Assembly: GCA_035496575.1 (NCBI GenBank)
Contig: DATJEN010000282.1
Coordinates: 1-9,547, forward strand
Source of the DNA: PALSA-1355 sp035496575
GTDB lineage: Bacteria; Planctomycetota; Planctomycetia; Pirellulales; PALSA-1355
Length of the DNA: 9,547 bases
Direction: 5' to 3'
Positions 1-6,202 of this stretch are shown piece by piece. The first letter of the stretch is position 1; each line of letters begins with the position of its first letter. The notes under the pieces are model-generated. The model had not been told where the DNA came from and ran no database searches. It saw only the letters and a program-made list of their open reading frames with translations. Made by a program: the position numbers and the translations under genes.

Positions 1-35
1 GCTCAACTGGCGGGATGATTTTGGAGGGCCGTGCT

Positions 36-419
36 ATGAAAAATCTGCTTGAGCACTGGCGATCATTGCCAAAACAGGAGTATGAGGCTGCGCCTCGCTA
101 TTACGCCTATGGCGACTTCCTCACGTATTTCTTGACCGACCGGCGCTGTGTGGCAAAGAGGGTCAACGAACTGCTGACCATCTATGCGTGCCCGCGTGAT
201 GGAAGTCTCGTCGGATGCAAGGTCAAAGGCGTTCGGCTGATTATGAGCGATTTGCGCCGTCTCCATATCACAATCAGTGACGGCAACACGACCCTGGGTA
301 TCATCCTCCTGTCGCTCCTGGCAAAGGCCAAGGACGATGAAAAGGTGCGCTTGCAGGAGATAATCGAAAAATTCTCCGCTGGCAGGTTGCCTGATGAAAT
401 TCAGGCGCTCGCTGCCTAG
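36..419 (+). CDS. Small protein of unknown function (127 aa)
   Basis: I do not recognise this family. The protein is 127 aa, probably soluble, with no signal peptide and no convincing membrane helix. Its middle has a conserved-looking block, DRRCVAKRVNELLTIYACP, followed by LVGCKVKGVRLIM, which reads like an alpha/beta fold; the C-terminal third is a charged helix. An in-frame ATG at position 15 exists, but I chose the ATG at 36 because GGAGG lies at 23-27, 8 nt upstream, while the first ATG has no ribosome binding site. A different frame closes with TGA at 16-18, so an upstream gene could end here, but only about five of its codons are visible. Base composition is visibly less GC-rich than in the genes to the right, which may mean a different origin. 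A strong intrinsic terminator follows 18 nt after the stop. That the gene is real is likely; its function is unknown. Confidence 0.75.
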   Translation: MKNLLEHWRSLPKQEYEAAPRYYAYGDFLTYFLTDRRCVAKRVNELLTIYACPRDGSLVGCKVKGVRLIMSDLRRLHITISDGNTTLGIILLSLLAKAKDDEKVRLQEIIEKFSAGRLPDEIQALAA

Positions 420-437
420 TGCCTACCCAAAGCGGAT

Positions 438-464
438 AGCCCCGCCCTTGTGGCGGGGCTTTTT
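438..464 (+). terminator. Rho-independent terminator
   Basis: A perfect 9-bp stem pairs AGCCCCGCC (438-446) with GGCGGGGCT (452-460) across the 5-nt loop CTTGT. Counting the last stem base, five T residues follow (460-464). It lies 18 nt after the stop of the upstream small gene and should end that transcript before the next gene begins at 487. Confidence 0.88.
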
Positions 465-471
465 CATGCGC

Positions 472-480
472 TGGTAGAAT
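472..480 (+). promoter_or_regulatory. Candidate extended -10 promoter, leaderless
   Basis: TGGTAGAAT fits an extended -10 element (TGnTATAAT with one mismatch in the hexamer at 475-480). No -35 box is present at 16-18 bp, where the preceding terminator lies. The hexamer ends exactly 6 nt before the ATG at 487, so transcription would begin at or next to the start codon. The downstream gene has only AAGG one base from its ATG, which is too close to act as a ribosome binding site, in keeping with a leaderless mRNA. This is inferred from motif and spacing only. Confidence 0.35.
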
Positions 481-486
481 CAAGGC

Positions 487-735
487 ATGAGAGCTTTGCT
501 AGAAGCTGCAAATGATATGGGCGCTGCGGAATGGCTCTTTCTAGCCTCGCCGTTCGCGATGCTAGCGGTCATCATGATGCTGACCCGCAGCTTACGTGCA
601 AAATGGCGGACGACTATGCGGGAGACATTGACCCCGATTCTGCGGCTCAAGCCCTGTTGTCCTCGATGCGAAGAGATCCTTCCTGAACCTAGGCCCCACG
701 CCTGCCCCGCCTGCGGACATGTTCAGAAACAGTAG
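487..735 (+). CDS. Small membrane-anchored zinc-ribbon protein (82 aa)
   Basis: The 82-aa product has one hydrophobic stretch at about residues 16-33 (WLFLASPFAMLAVIMML), then a basic segment (RSLRAKWR) that suggests the C-terminus faces the cytoplasm. It ends in a zinc-ribbon-like double knuckle, CPRC at 58-61 and CPAC at 73-76, separated by 11 residues. This architecture, one anchor plus a terminal zinc ribbon, is common among short uncharacterised bacterial proteins; a specific role cannot be given. No good Shine-Dalgarno sequence precedes the ATG at 487. An internal ATG at 517 (Met11) would keep both the membrane segment and the zinc ribbon. The gene starts 22 nt after a terminator and has its own candidate -10 box. 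The paired CxxC motifs make a chance ORF unlikely. Confidence 0.6.
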   Translation: MRALLEAANDMGAAEWLFLASPFAMLAVIMMLTRSLRAKWRTTMRETLTPILRLKPCCPRCEEILPEPRPHACPACGHVQKQ

Positions 736-794
736 GCCGACCACCACACTGTTAAGACACCACCCCACGACAGGCGAATAACGGGCAAATGCGC

Positions 795-823
795 TTGAGA
801 TCGGGCTCCGCCAACGATACAAC
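795..823 (+). promoter_or_regulatory. Candidate sigma70-type promoter, leaderless
   Basis: TTGAGA (795-800, five of six matches to TTGACA) and TACAAC (818-823, four of six to TATAAT) are separated by exactly 17 bp. The -10 hexamer ends 6 nt before the ATG at 830, so the predicted transcription start falls on the start codon itself. The gene has no Shine-Dalgarno sequence, as expected for a leaderless message. The geometry matches that of the preceding gene. Confidence 0.45.
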
Positions 824-829
824 GCTGCC

Positions 830-1474
830 ATGCCGAGGCTGTTCCACGACCACCGTGTCTTTTGGCGACAGTTCCGACAGCACTTTCACACCACCGGCTC
901 GGTCATGCCCAGCGGGCGCTTCCTGGGACATGCCTTGACGCGCTTTGTCGGGCAGCACCCATCCGGTCAGCGGATCTTGGAAGTTGGACCCGGCACAGGC
1001 GCGGTGACCGCCCACATTCTAAGCCGGCTGTCAGGCAGCGACCGGCTCGATCTGGTGGAGGTGAACGAACATTTCGTGGCCCGCCTGCACGAACGGTTTA
1101 GCTCCGAGCCCAAGTTTCGGTCCGTCGCGCACCAAACTCGCGTCTTGCACCAAAAGATCGAAGATCTCGACGAGCCGGATGGTTACGACTTGATCATCTC
1201 TGGCCTGCCGCTCAACAACTTCTCGGTTTCAGCAGTCGAGCAAATTCTGGCGGTGATGGCCCGCTTGCTAAGGCCCGATGGCACGCTGTCCTTTTTTGAA
1301 TACATCGCGATTCGTCCCGCTCGAGCGCTCGTGAGCGGGAAGGCCGAACGGGCGCGGTTGCGCGGCATCGGCCAGGCCCTAACGAGCGTGTTGGGCCCGC
1401 ATGAGATTCGTCGCGACTGGGTGTGGCCCAACTTCCCGCCGGCTTGGGTTCACCACACGCGGCCAGCCGAATGA
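830..1474 (+). CDS. Class I SAM-dependent methyltransferase, PmtA/KsgA-like
   Basis: The 214-aa protein is a Rossmann-fold methyltransferase. Motif I is ILEVGPGTGAVT (residues 49-60), and the acidic residue that usually binds the SAM ribose is Glu78 in LVEVN. The motif IV region reads ISGLPLNNF (123-131). That resembles bacterial phospholipid N-methyltransferases of the Rhodobacter/Sinorhizobium PmtA type (SGLP motif) rather than the NPPY of KsgA-type rRNA adenine dimethylases. By analogy the substrate may be phosphatidylethanolamine, but the substrate cannot be read from sequence. There is no signal peptide, so the protein acts in the cytoplasm or at the inner face of the membrane; the N-terminus is basic and aromatic. 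No start codon lies upstream of 830 before an in-frame TAA at 779-781. Met26 (position 905) is an alternative start that keeps the whole fold. The methyltransferase call is secure and the lipid assignment tentative. Confidence 0.87.
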   Translation: MPRLFHDHRVFWRQFRQHFHTTGSVMPSGRFLGHALTRFVGQHPSGQRILEVGPGTGAVTAHILSRLSGSDRLDLVEVNEHFVARLHERFSSEPKFRSVAHQTRVLHQKIEDLDEPDGYDLIISGLPLNNFSVSAVEQILAVMARLLRPDGTLSFFEYIAIRPARALVSGKAERARLRGIGQALTSVLGPHEIRRDWVWPNFPPAWVHHTRPAE

Positions 1475-1541
1475 AAGCAGATCGCCCCGATCCTGCGCGA
1501 CGGACCCATTTAGCGCGCGAAGCTGGCTAGCGTGAGCGTTA

Positions 1542-1570
1542 TTGCCGCTTGCGCAAAGGCTACCTATACT
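1542..1570 (+). promoter_or_regulatory. Sigma70-type promoter of the S41 protease gene
   Basis: TTGCCG (1542-1547) and TATACT (1565-1570) stand 17 bp apart, a close match to the housekeeping consensus. Transcription would begin near 1577, leaving a leader of about 130 nt before the ATG at 1708. The 233-nt gap between the methyltransferase stop and that ATG otherwise holds only this leader, in which I recognise no riboswitch. Confidence 0.65.
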
Positions 1571-1707
1571 AAGGTTTGAGTAATTTGGCGGGCGATGGTT
1601 CAGGCCCGCGCCCCAGACAGCGCGGCTCCGTATTTCTGCTGGCCCTCGGGAGCCCCCGCGCATCCTGCCGCCCGGCGAGCAAGTCGTTCAAGTTTCGGAG
1701 GTCGAGC

Positions 1708-3255
1708 ATGCAACGCCGCTTACGTATTGGCGCCCTGTTGGCTGCGGCACTTGTTTGTGGAGTGGCATTGCGGCCAGCTCCTGCCGACGAAGCGAAAAAG
1801 CCCTCCGAAGAGGACTATGAGCTCTATCAGATTTTCGCCGACACGCTCGACCAGGTTGAACGCAACTACGTCAAAGACGTGAGCCGCCGCGAGCTGATGG
1901 AAGCCGCCATCCACGGCATCCTCAACAAGCTCGATCCGTACTCCAATTACATCAGCCCCGAGGATATCGGTCGCTTCAAAACGAGCGTCGAGAACCAGTT
2001 CGGCGGGATTGGGGTGCAGATCGGCCCCGAAAACGGGCAGCTCAAAGTCATCAGCCCCCTGGTCGGCACTCCCGCCTATCGCGCCGGTTTAGAATCGGGC
2101 GACACGATCCTCGAGATCGATGGGCAATCGGCCGAGGGGCTCTCGATGGATGATGCCGTCAAGCGCCTGAAAGGCGAGGCTGGAACGTCGGTCACGCTCG
2201 GTATTCGTCACCCCGGCTCGACCAGCAAAGAAACCGTCACAATCACGCGCGAGCTCGTGCATGTCGAGACCGTGCTTAGCGATCGTCGCAAAAGCGACGA
2301 TAGCTGGGACTTCATGCTCGACCACGACAAGCACATCGGCTACATCCGCGTGTCGGGCTTCAGCCGCGACACGGCTCAGGATTTGAAAAAAGCGCTCGTC
2401 GATCTCGAAAAAGAAGGCGTCAAAGGCCTGATCCTCGACCTGCGCTTCAACCCGGGCGGGCTATTGAGCTCCGCCATCGAAGTGTCCGATTTGTTCGTTT
2501 CCGAAGGCAAGATCGTCAGCACGAAAGGCCGCAACACGGCCGAACGCACGTGGGAGGCGCAGAAGGAAGGCACGTTCGAAAACTTCAAAATGGTCGTGCT
2601 GGTCAACCACTATAGCGCAAGCGCCAGCGAGATCGTCTCCGCCTGCCTGCAAGACAACCATCGGGCCGTGGTCATCGGCGAGCGCACTTGGGGAAAGGGC
2701 AGCGTGCAAAACGTGATCGAACTGGAGGGCGGGAAAAGCGCTCTCAAGCTCACGACGGCCAGTTATCATCGGCCCAACGGCAAGAACATCCACCGCTTTC
2801 CCGACGCCAAGGAAACCGACGAGTGGGGCGTCATGCCCGACTCCGGCTTCGAAGTGAAGCTCAACGGAGCGCAAACCGGTCGGCTGATCGAATACCGCCG
2901 CAAGCGCGATATCCTGGTGGGCAAACACTCGAAGCTGCTCGCCCAAAAAGATGCGGGCGACAAACCCGCCGAGCCTGCCAAGGGCGACTCACCCAACGAC
3001 GAATCAAAGCCGGCCGACGACGAGAAGAAAGACGACAAGAAAGCGGCCGAGAAAAACGAGCCGGCGGCCAGCGAGTCCTCGAAAAGCGATTCCAAGCCCG
3101 CCAATCCGGACAGCAAGCCAGCGGCGGAGGACGGACCGAAGCCGTCGGATACGGCCGCCTCGGAAGCCAAGGATCCGCCCTCGAAAGCCTTCGTCGACGT
3201 CCAATTGCAGAAGGCGATCGATTACTTGAGCGGCGAGCTAGCCCGGGCGGAGTGA
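1708..3255 (+). CDS. S41 carboxy-terminal processing protease (CtpA type), exported
   Basis: The product is a 515-aa serine protease of the CtpA/Tsp family, which trims or degrades exported proteins from the C-terminus. A signal peptide covers residues 1-26 (basic MQRRLR, a hydrophobic core, APA before DE), placing it outside the cytoplasm. The PDZ domain spans about 98-182, with GGIGVQI at 99-105. The catalytic domain follows, with LILDLRFNPGG (241-251), nucleophile Ser305 in SASASE and general-base Lys330 in GKG; their 25-residue spacing matches Tsp Ser430/Lys455. A Lys/Asp/Glu/Ser/Pro-rich disordered stretch (about 414-492) splits the usual end, so the conserved tail VQLQKAIDYL comes only at 498-507. 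I chose the ATG at 1708 because GGAGG lies at 1697-1701, 6 nt upstream, and the signal peptide starts there. A TTG at 1576 would add 44 implausible residues. The gene has its own promoter and no operon partner. Confidence 0.96.
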   Translation: MQRRLRIGALLAAALVCGVALRPAPADEAKKPSEEDYELYQIFADTLDQVERNYVKDVSRRELMEAAIHGILNKLDPYSNYISPEDIGRFKTSVENQFGGIGVQIGPENGQLKVISPLVGTPAYRAGLESGDTILEIDGQSAEGLSMDDAVKRLKGEAGTSVTLGIRHPGSTSKETVTITRELVHVETVLSDRRKSDDSWDFMLDHDKHIGYIRVSGFSRDTAQDLKKALVDLEKEGVKGLILDLRFNPGGLLSSAIEVSDLFVSEGKIVSTKGRNTAERTWEAQKEGTFENFKMVVLVNHYSASASEIVSACLQDNHRAVVIGERTWGKGSVQNVIELEGGKSALKLTTASYHRPNGKNIHRFPDAKETDEWGVMPDSGFEVKLNGAQTGRLIEYRRKRDILVGKHSKLLAQKDAGDKPAEPAKGDSPNDESKPADDEKKDDKKAAEKNEPAASESSKSDSKPANPDSKPAAEDGPKPSDTAASEAKDPPSKAFVDVQLQKAIDYLSGELARAE

Positions 3256-3276
3256 GGCCAGCGGGCGGCACGGCCA

Positions 3277-3399
3277 ATGGCCCAAGGTAAATGGTCGGAG
3301 TTCCATCCGGTAGGCAACTATCTGCTGGAAAAGCTCTTACACCCCGATTTCGAGCCCCTGTCAGAAGAGTCTTTCGTAGACCGGCCTAATTCTGCGTAA
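3277..3399 (+). CDS. Possible 40-codon small ORF downstream of the protease gene
   Basis: An ATG at 3277 opens 40 codons closed by TAA at 3397-3399. The peptide begins MAQGKWSEFHPVGNYLLEKL and continues with an acidic HPDFEPLSEESFVDRP segment. It looks protein-like, with a mixed amphipathic composition and none of the Arg/Ala/Pro-only bias of chance ORFs in GC-rich DNA. It is in the same frame as the protease and begins 21 nt after its TGA, so it could be a small co-transcribed gene, a remnant of an older coding region, or chance. No Shine-Dalgarno sequence is visible and I recognise no family. Confidence 0.25.
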   Translation: MAQGKWSEFHPVGNYLLEKLLHPDFEPLSEESFVDRPNSA

Positions 3400-3435
3400 T
3401 TTTCTGAATTGTCGCATTTTGCCTGGTTTTTCGAT

Positions 3436-3441
3436 TATACT
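3436..3441 (+). promoter_or_regulatory. Candidate -10 box of the PEP-CTERM gene
   Basis: TATACT (five of six matches to TATAAT) follows a T-rich stretch in an AT-rich island (about 3388-3441) that stands out from the GC-rich surroundings. A convincing -35 box at 16-18 bp is missing; TTGTCG at 3409-3414 is 21 bp away. Transcription from here would give a leader of about 120 nt before the ATG at 3571. Confidence 0.42.
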
Positions 3442-3505
3442 GCGGCCCGACGCGTTGATCGCTGCTTGGGATTGCTAATGGGTCGGATGTGCATCGTTCG
3501 TTTCT

Positions 3506-3523
3506 AGGCCGCCTTCTCGGCCT
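3506..3523 (+). other. Small hairpin in the PEP-CTERM gene leader
   Basis: AGGCCG (3506-3511) pairs with CGGCCT (3518-3523) across the 6-nt loop CCTTCT, within the predicted untranslated leader. Around it lie three similar short strings ending in TCGTTC (at about 3494, 3532 and 3548). The rest of the 315-nt gap 3256-3570 holds only the possible small ORF and the candidate promoter. A regulatory role for the hairpin is unproven; a 6-bp stem can arise by chance. Confidence 0.25.
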
Positions 3524-3570
3524 TGATGCACTCGTTCTTTTTCCCATTCGTTCTTCACCCAGGTGGTTCT

Positions 3571-4233
3571 ATGCGCGTTGTTGTTTCGATTCTTCTTGTG
3601 GTGCTTGCGGCAGTCGGCCTGACCCGTCCGGCTTTGGCCGGCTACACGGCCGGCACGAACCTGGACGGCGTTCATATCTCGAACATCGGTTCCCTCGGCG
3701 CGAATGTCGGTGACGGCTTCTCGCTGACGGCGGGCACATTTTCCGAATGGACTGCCGACACGCCCGCGGACGTGCAGATCCCGCCCGCCGTGCTGTTGCT
3801 GCTTGGCTATTCGCTCTCAGGCACCATCACGAGCATGATCGACAGCACGAATGCCACGTATGCCGGCACCTACGAGATCTATTACAACACCGACGGCAAT
3901 CACACCCGCAATCCCGCCGATCTGCGCGTCTCCTCTGGCACATTCACCGGCGAGGGCCTGTTCACGCCGCTCTTGAATTCTGGCGGCATCCACGGTGAGC
4001 TGCACCAACTGTTGGGACCGCAGGTTCCTTGGCTGCCGGACATCAGCTATGGCGGCAACAACATCCCGGTGCGGATTTTCGAAGCCGGCATTCCGCTTGT
4101 GGACGCGCTGACACTAATGGAGACCTGGTTCCGCCAGGACGCGTTCGTCGCGGTGCCTGAGCCCGGCTCCAGCACGCTCTTAGCGGCTGGGGTTCTCGCC
4201 TTGGCGCTAGTCGCAAAGCGAAAGCGGCGCTAA
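3571..4233 (+). CDS. PEP-CTERM sorting-domain protein, exported
   Basis: This 220-aa protein is built for export and exosortase sorting. It has a signal peptide at 1-23 (MRVVVSILLVVLAAVGL, cleavage after ALA). The C-terminal PEP-CTERM tripartite signal has VPEP at 195-198, a hydrophobic helix at about 202-215 (LLAAGVLALALVA) and a basic tail KRKRR. In characterised systems an exosortase recognises this tail and the protein reaches the outer envelope or an extracellular matrix. The middle region has a beta-rich, Gly/Thr/Asn-rich composition, one short hydrophobic patch (PPAVLLLLGY, 71-80) and no domain I recognise. I chose the ATG at 3571 because AGGTGG lies at 3561-3566 and the signal peptide starts there; in-frame TTG-ATG codons at 3523-3528 would put 16 odd residues ahead of the signal. 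No exosortase gene is in the window. Its stop overlaps that of the convergent hemD-hemE gene. Confidence 0.87.
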   Translation: MRVVVSILLVVLAAVGLTRPALAGYTAGTNLDGVHISNIGSLGANVGDGFSLTAGTFSEWTADTPADVQIPPAVLLLLGYSLSGTITSMIDSTNATYAGTYEIYYNTDGNHTRNPADLRVSSGTFTGEGLFTPLLNSGGIHGELHQLLGPQVPWLPDISYGGNNIPVRIFEAGIPLVDALTLMETWFRQDAFVAVPEPGSSTLLAAGVLALALVAKRKRR

Positions 4234-6173
4234 GGGGCTCGCTGTCGTGCGCTTTGTTCACGCACGCAGTCGATGAGCGCAAGGACGTTATCGACCGGTG
4301 TGTCCTTGAGCACGCCGTGTCCCAAATTGAAGATATGCCCGGGCCGCCCGCCCGCCTGATTGAGCACGTCCGCGGCCCGCCGGCGAATCTCGGCACGGTC
4401 GGCCAATAGGACACAAGGGTCGAGATTGCCCTGGATAGCGCGATCGTAACCAACGACGCGCCAGGCTTCGTCCAATTCGATCCGCCAATCGACTCCCAGC
4501 ACGTTGCCGCCGGCCTCGGCCATGAGGGGCACGATCGCCGGATTGCCGGTCCCAAAGTGGATCACTGGCGTCCCAGGCTCGATACTCTCGATGACGGACC
4601 GCGTGTGCGGCAGCACGAATCGGCGGTAGTCAGCCGGACCCAAGCAGCCGACCCAACTATCGAATAGCTGCACGGCCTGCGCTCCCGCCGCGATCTGCGC
4701 ATTGAGATAGCGCGCGACGGCACGCGCCAGCTTGCCCATGATCGCGTTCCACGCACCCGGGTCTCGGTACATGAGCTGCTTGGTGCGGGTGAAGTTGCGG
4801 CTGCCACCGCCTTCGATCGCGTAGCTTGCTAAGGTGAAGGGCGCCCCGGCGAACCCGATCAGCGGAATACGATTACTGAGGCCGGCGCGTGTTTGCCGCA
4901 CCGTTTCCACCACATACTCCAGTGGCTCGATAGTCTCGAGCTCGCGCAGCCGTTCCACATCGCTCGCGGCGCGCAAGGGGTTATGGATCACGGGGCCATC
5001 GCCGGCCGAGAATTCGAGCTCGAGCCCCATCGGTTCCAGGATCGGCAGTAAATCGGAGAAAATGATGGCCGCATCGACATCGAGCCGTCGCACTGCCGTG
5101 ATCATGACCTCGGCGCACAGCGCCGGATTTTTACACAGCTCGAGAAAGCTGACCTTTTCGCGCACAGCCCGATATTCGGCCATGTAGCGGCCCGCCTGCC
5201 GCATGAGCCAGACGGGCGTTCGCTCGACCGGCTGCAGCCGGCAGGCGCGCATGAATGGCCCATCGTCCCACGGACCGCGGCGTTGCGGTGCCGGGGCGCC
5301 AGCCGCTCGTCGGGCAGTGGCTGGCGTACCAGCTCGCTTATGGCTGTCCACCTCCCCTGCCCTTTCCGCGGCCGCCGCCACGAGTTGCCCCATTTTCGAG
5401 TGCTCCGGCTCGACGTCCGCAGTAAACCCGAACTCCGCCAGCGTGTCGCTGGTAGTGGGCCCGATGGAGGCAATAACGCTCCGCGCCAGACCGAACTCGA
5501 GTTGGGGCCTGATGCCAAGCTGCTCGGCAACTCTCAGCAGATTCACAACCTGGTGGCTGGACGTAAACATCGCCACGTCGATCTCGCCCGCTGCGATCGC
5601 GCGTGCGTTGGCTTCCAGCGGTGCAAGGTCGACAGGCAAATCCCAACGATAGACGCGCACCGGATAAACGCGCGCTCCGCGCGCTTCCAGGCCGGCCACC
5701 AGGCTGGGGTTCGGCAGTCCGTACTCTTGCAATCCGACAGTCTGCTGGGCCACGCTGAAATGACCGTCAATCGTGGCCAGCACCTCGCGCCACGTGTTGG
5801 GCTCCGGAACCCGCAAGGTGGGCGTAAGGCCCAACTCGCGCATCACGACGACGGGCTTGGGCCCCCGCGCGATCGTGGTGATATCCGAGATCGCGGCCAG
5901 CAATCTGGCCCGGTCGACGTGCCGTTCCACTTCGGAGAGCAAGTGCCGGATGCCGACGCCCGTCATGAAGATGATGGCGTCGATGCCGCCGGTCATCACG
6001 TGGTTGGCAAAGTCGATTGCCTCGCGATTTTCGGTGATGGGCACCTCGCGCATGGAAGGACTGACCGATGCCACGCCGCCCGCGCGCTCGATCAGGCTGG
6101 CCATTTCGGCGGCGCGGCGGCTTTCGAACGCGGCGACGCGCAGGCCGGCAAATCCTCGTGCCACATCAGTCAT
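4230..6173 (-). CDS. hemE: Fused uroporphyrinogen-III synthase / uroporphyrinogen decarboxylase (HemD-HemE)
   Basis: One uninterrupted 647-aa ORF carries two heme-pathway enzymes. Residues about 8-268 form a uroporphyrinogen-III synthase, which cyclises hydroxymethylbilane; landmarks are FMTGVGIRHLL (69-79), ARGPKPVVVMRELGL (102-116), FTSSHQVV (203-210) and GPTTSDTLAEFG (238-249). An Ala/Arg/Pro-rich linker (about 272-300) follows. Residues about 305-640 form a complete uroporphyrinogen decarboxylase, which makes coproporphyrinogen III. It shows LMRQAGRYMAEYR (323-335), the likely catalytic Asp374 in FSDLL, AGAPFTLASYAIEGG (442-456, Tyr451 at the active site) and GHGVLKDTPVDNV (618-630, His619). 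The enzyme would act in the cytoplasm. I chose the ATG at 6173 because the synthase fold starts there and a -10-like box lies 29 nt upstream; 24 further codons upstream look non-coding. Met308 could in principle begin a free HemE, but no ribosome binding site is seen. The synthase half resembles the TGVG subtype found in Rv0260c-like proteins. Confidence 0.95.
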   Translation of the reverse strand: MTDVARGFAGLRVAAFESRRAAEMASLIERAGGVASVSPSMREVPITENREAIDFANHVMTGGIDAIIFMTGVGIRHLLSEVERHVDRARLLAAISDITTIARGPKPVVVMRELGLTPTLRVPEPNTWREVLATIDGHFSVAQQTVGLQEYGLPNPSLVAGLEARGARVYPVRVYRWDLPVDLAPLEANARAIAAGEIDVAMFTSSHQVVNLLRVAEQLGIRPQLEFGLARSVIASIGPTTSDTLAEFGFTADVEPEHSKMGQLVAAAAERAGEVDSHKRAGTPATARRAAGAPAPQRRGPWDDGPFMRACRLQPVERTPVWLMRQAGRYMAEYRAVREKVSFLELCKNPALCAEVMITAVRRLDVDAAIIFSDLLPILEPMGLELEFSAGDGPVIHNPLRAASDVERLRELETIEPLEYVVETVRQTRAGLSNRIPLIGFAGAPFTLASYAIEGGGSRNFTRTKQLMYRDPGAWNAIMGKLARAVARYLNAQIAAGAQAVQLFDSWVGCLGPADYRRFVLPHTRSVIESIEPGTPVIHFGTGNPAIVPLMAEAGGNVLGVDWRIELDEAWRVVGYDRAIQGNLDPCVLLADRAEIRRRAADVLNQAGGRPGHIFNLGHGVLKDTPVDNVLALIDCVREQSARQRAP

Positions 6174-6202
6174 CGTGTAAGTTCTCGGTTCGCAAAACTG
6201 CC

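Noticed and set aside
1..18. C-terminal end of an upstream gene closing with TGA at 16-18
   Set aside because: Only five codons are visible, so nothing supports it beyond the presence of a stop codon.
1576..1707. A 44-codon upstream extension of the S41 protease from TTG at 1576
   Set aside because: It starts on the predicted transcription start, has no ribosome binding site, and would bury a good signal peptide behind 44 Arg/Ser/Pro-rich residues. GGAGG sits 6 nt before the ATG at 1708.
2461..2946. A 161-codon minus-strand frame inside the S41 protease gene
   Set aside because: It overlaps the catalytic Ser and Lys codons of a well-identified protease and has no recognisable motif.
3523..3570. 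Upstream start of the PEP-CTERM protein (TTG-ATG at 3523-3528)
   Set aside because: It adds 16 Phe/Pro/His-rich residues in front of a normal signal peptide, and the AGGTGG at 3561-3566 favours the ATG at 3571.
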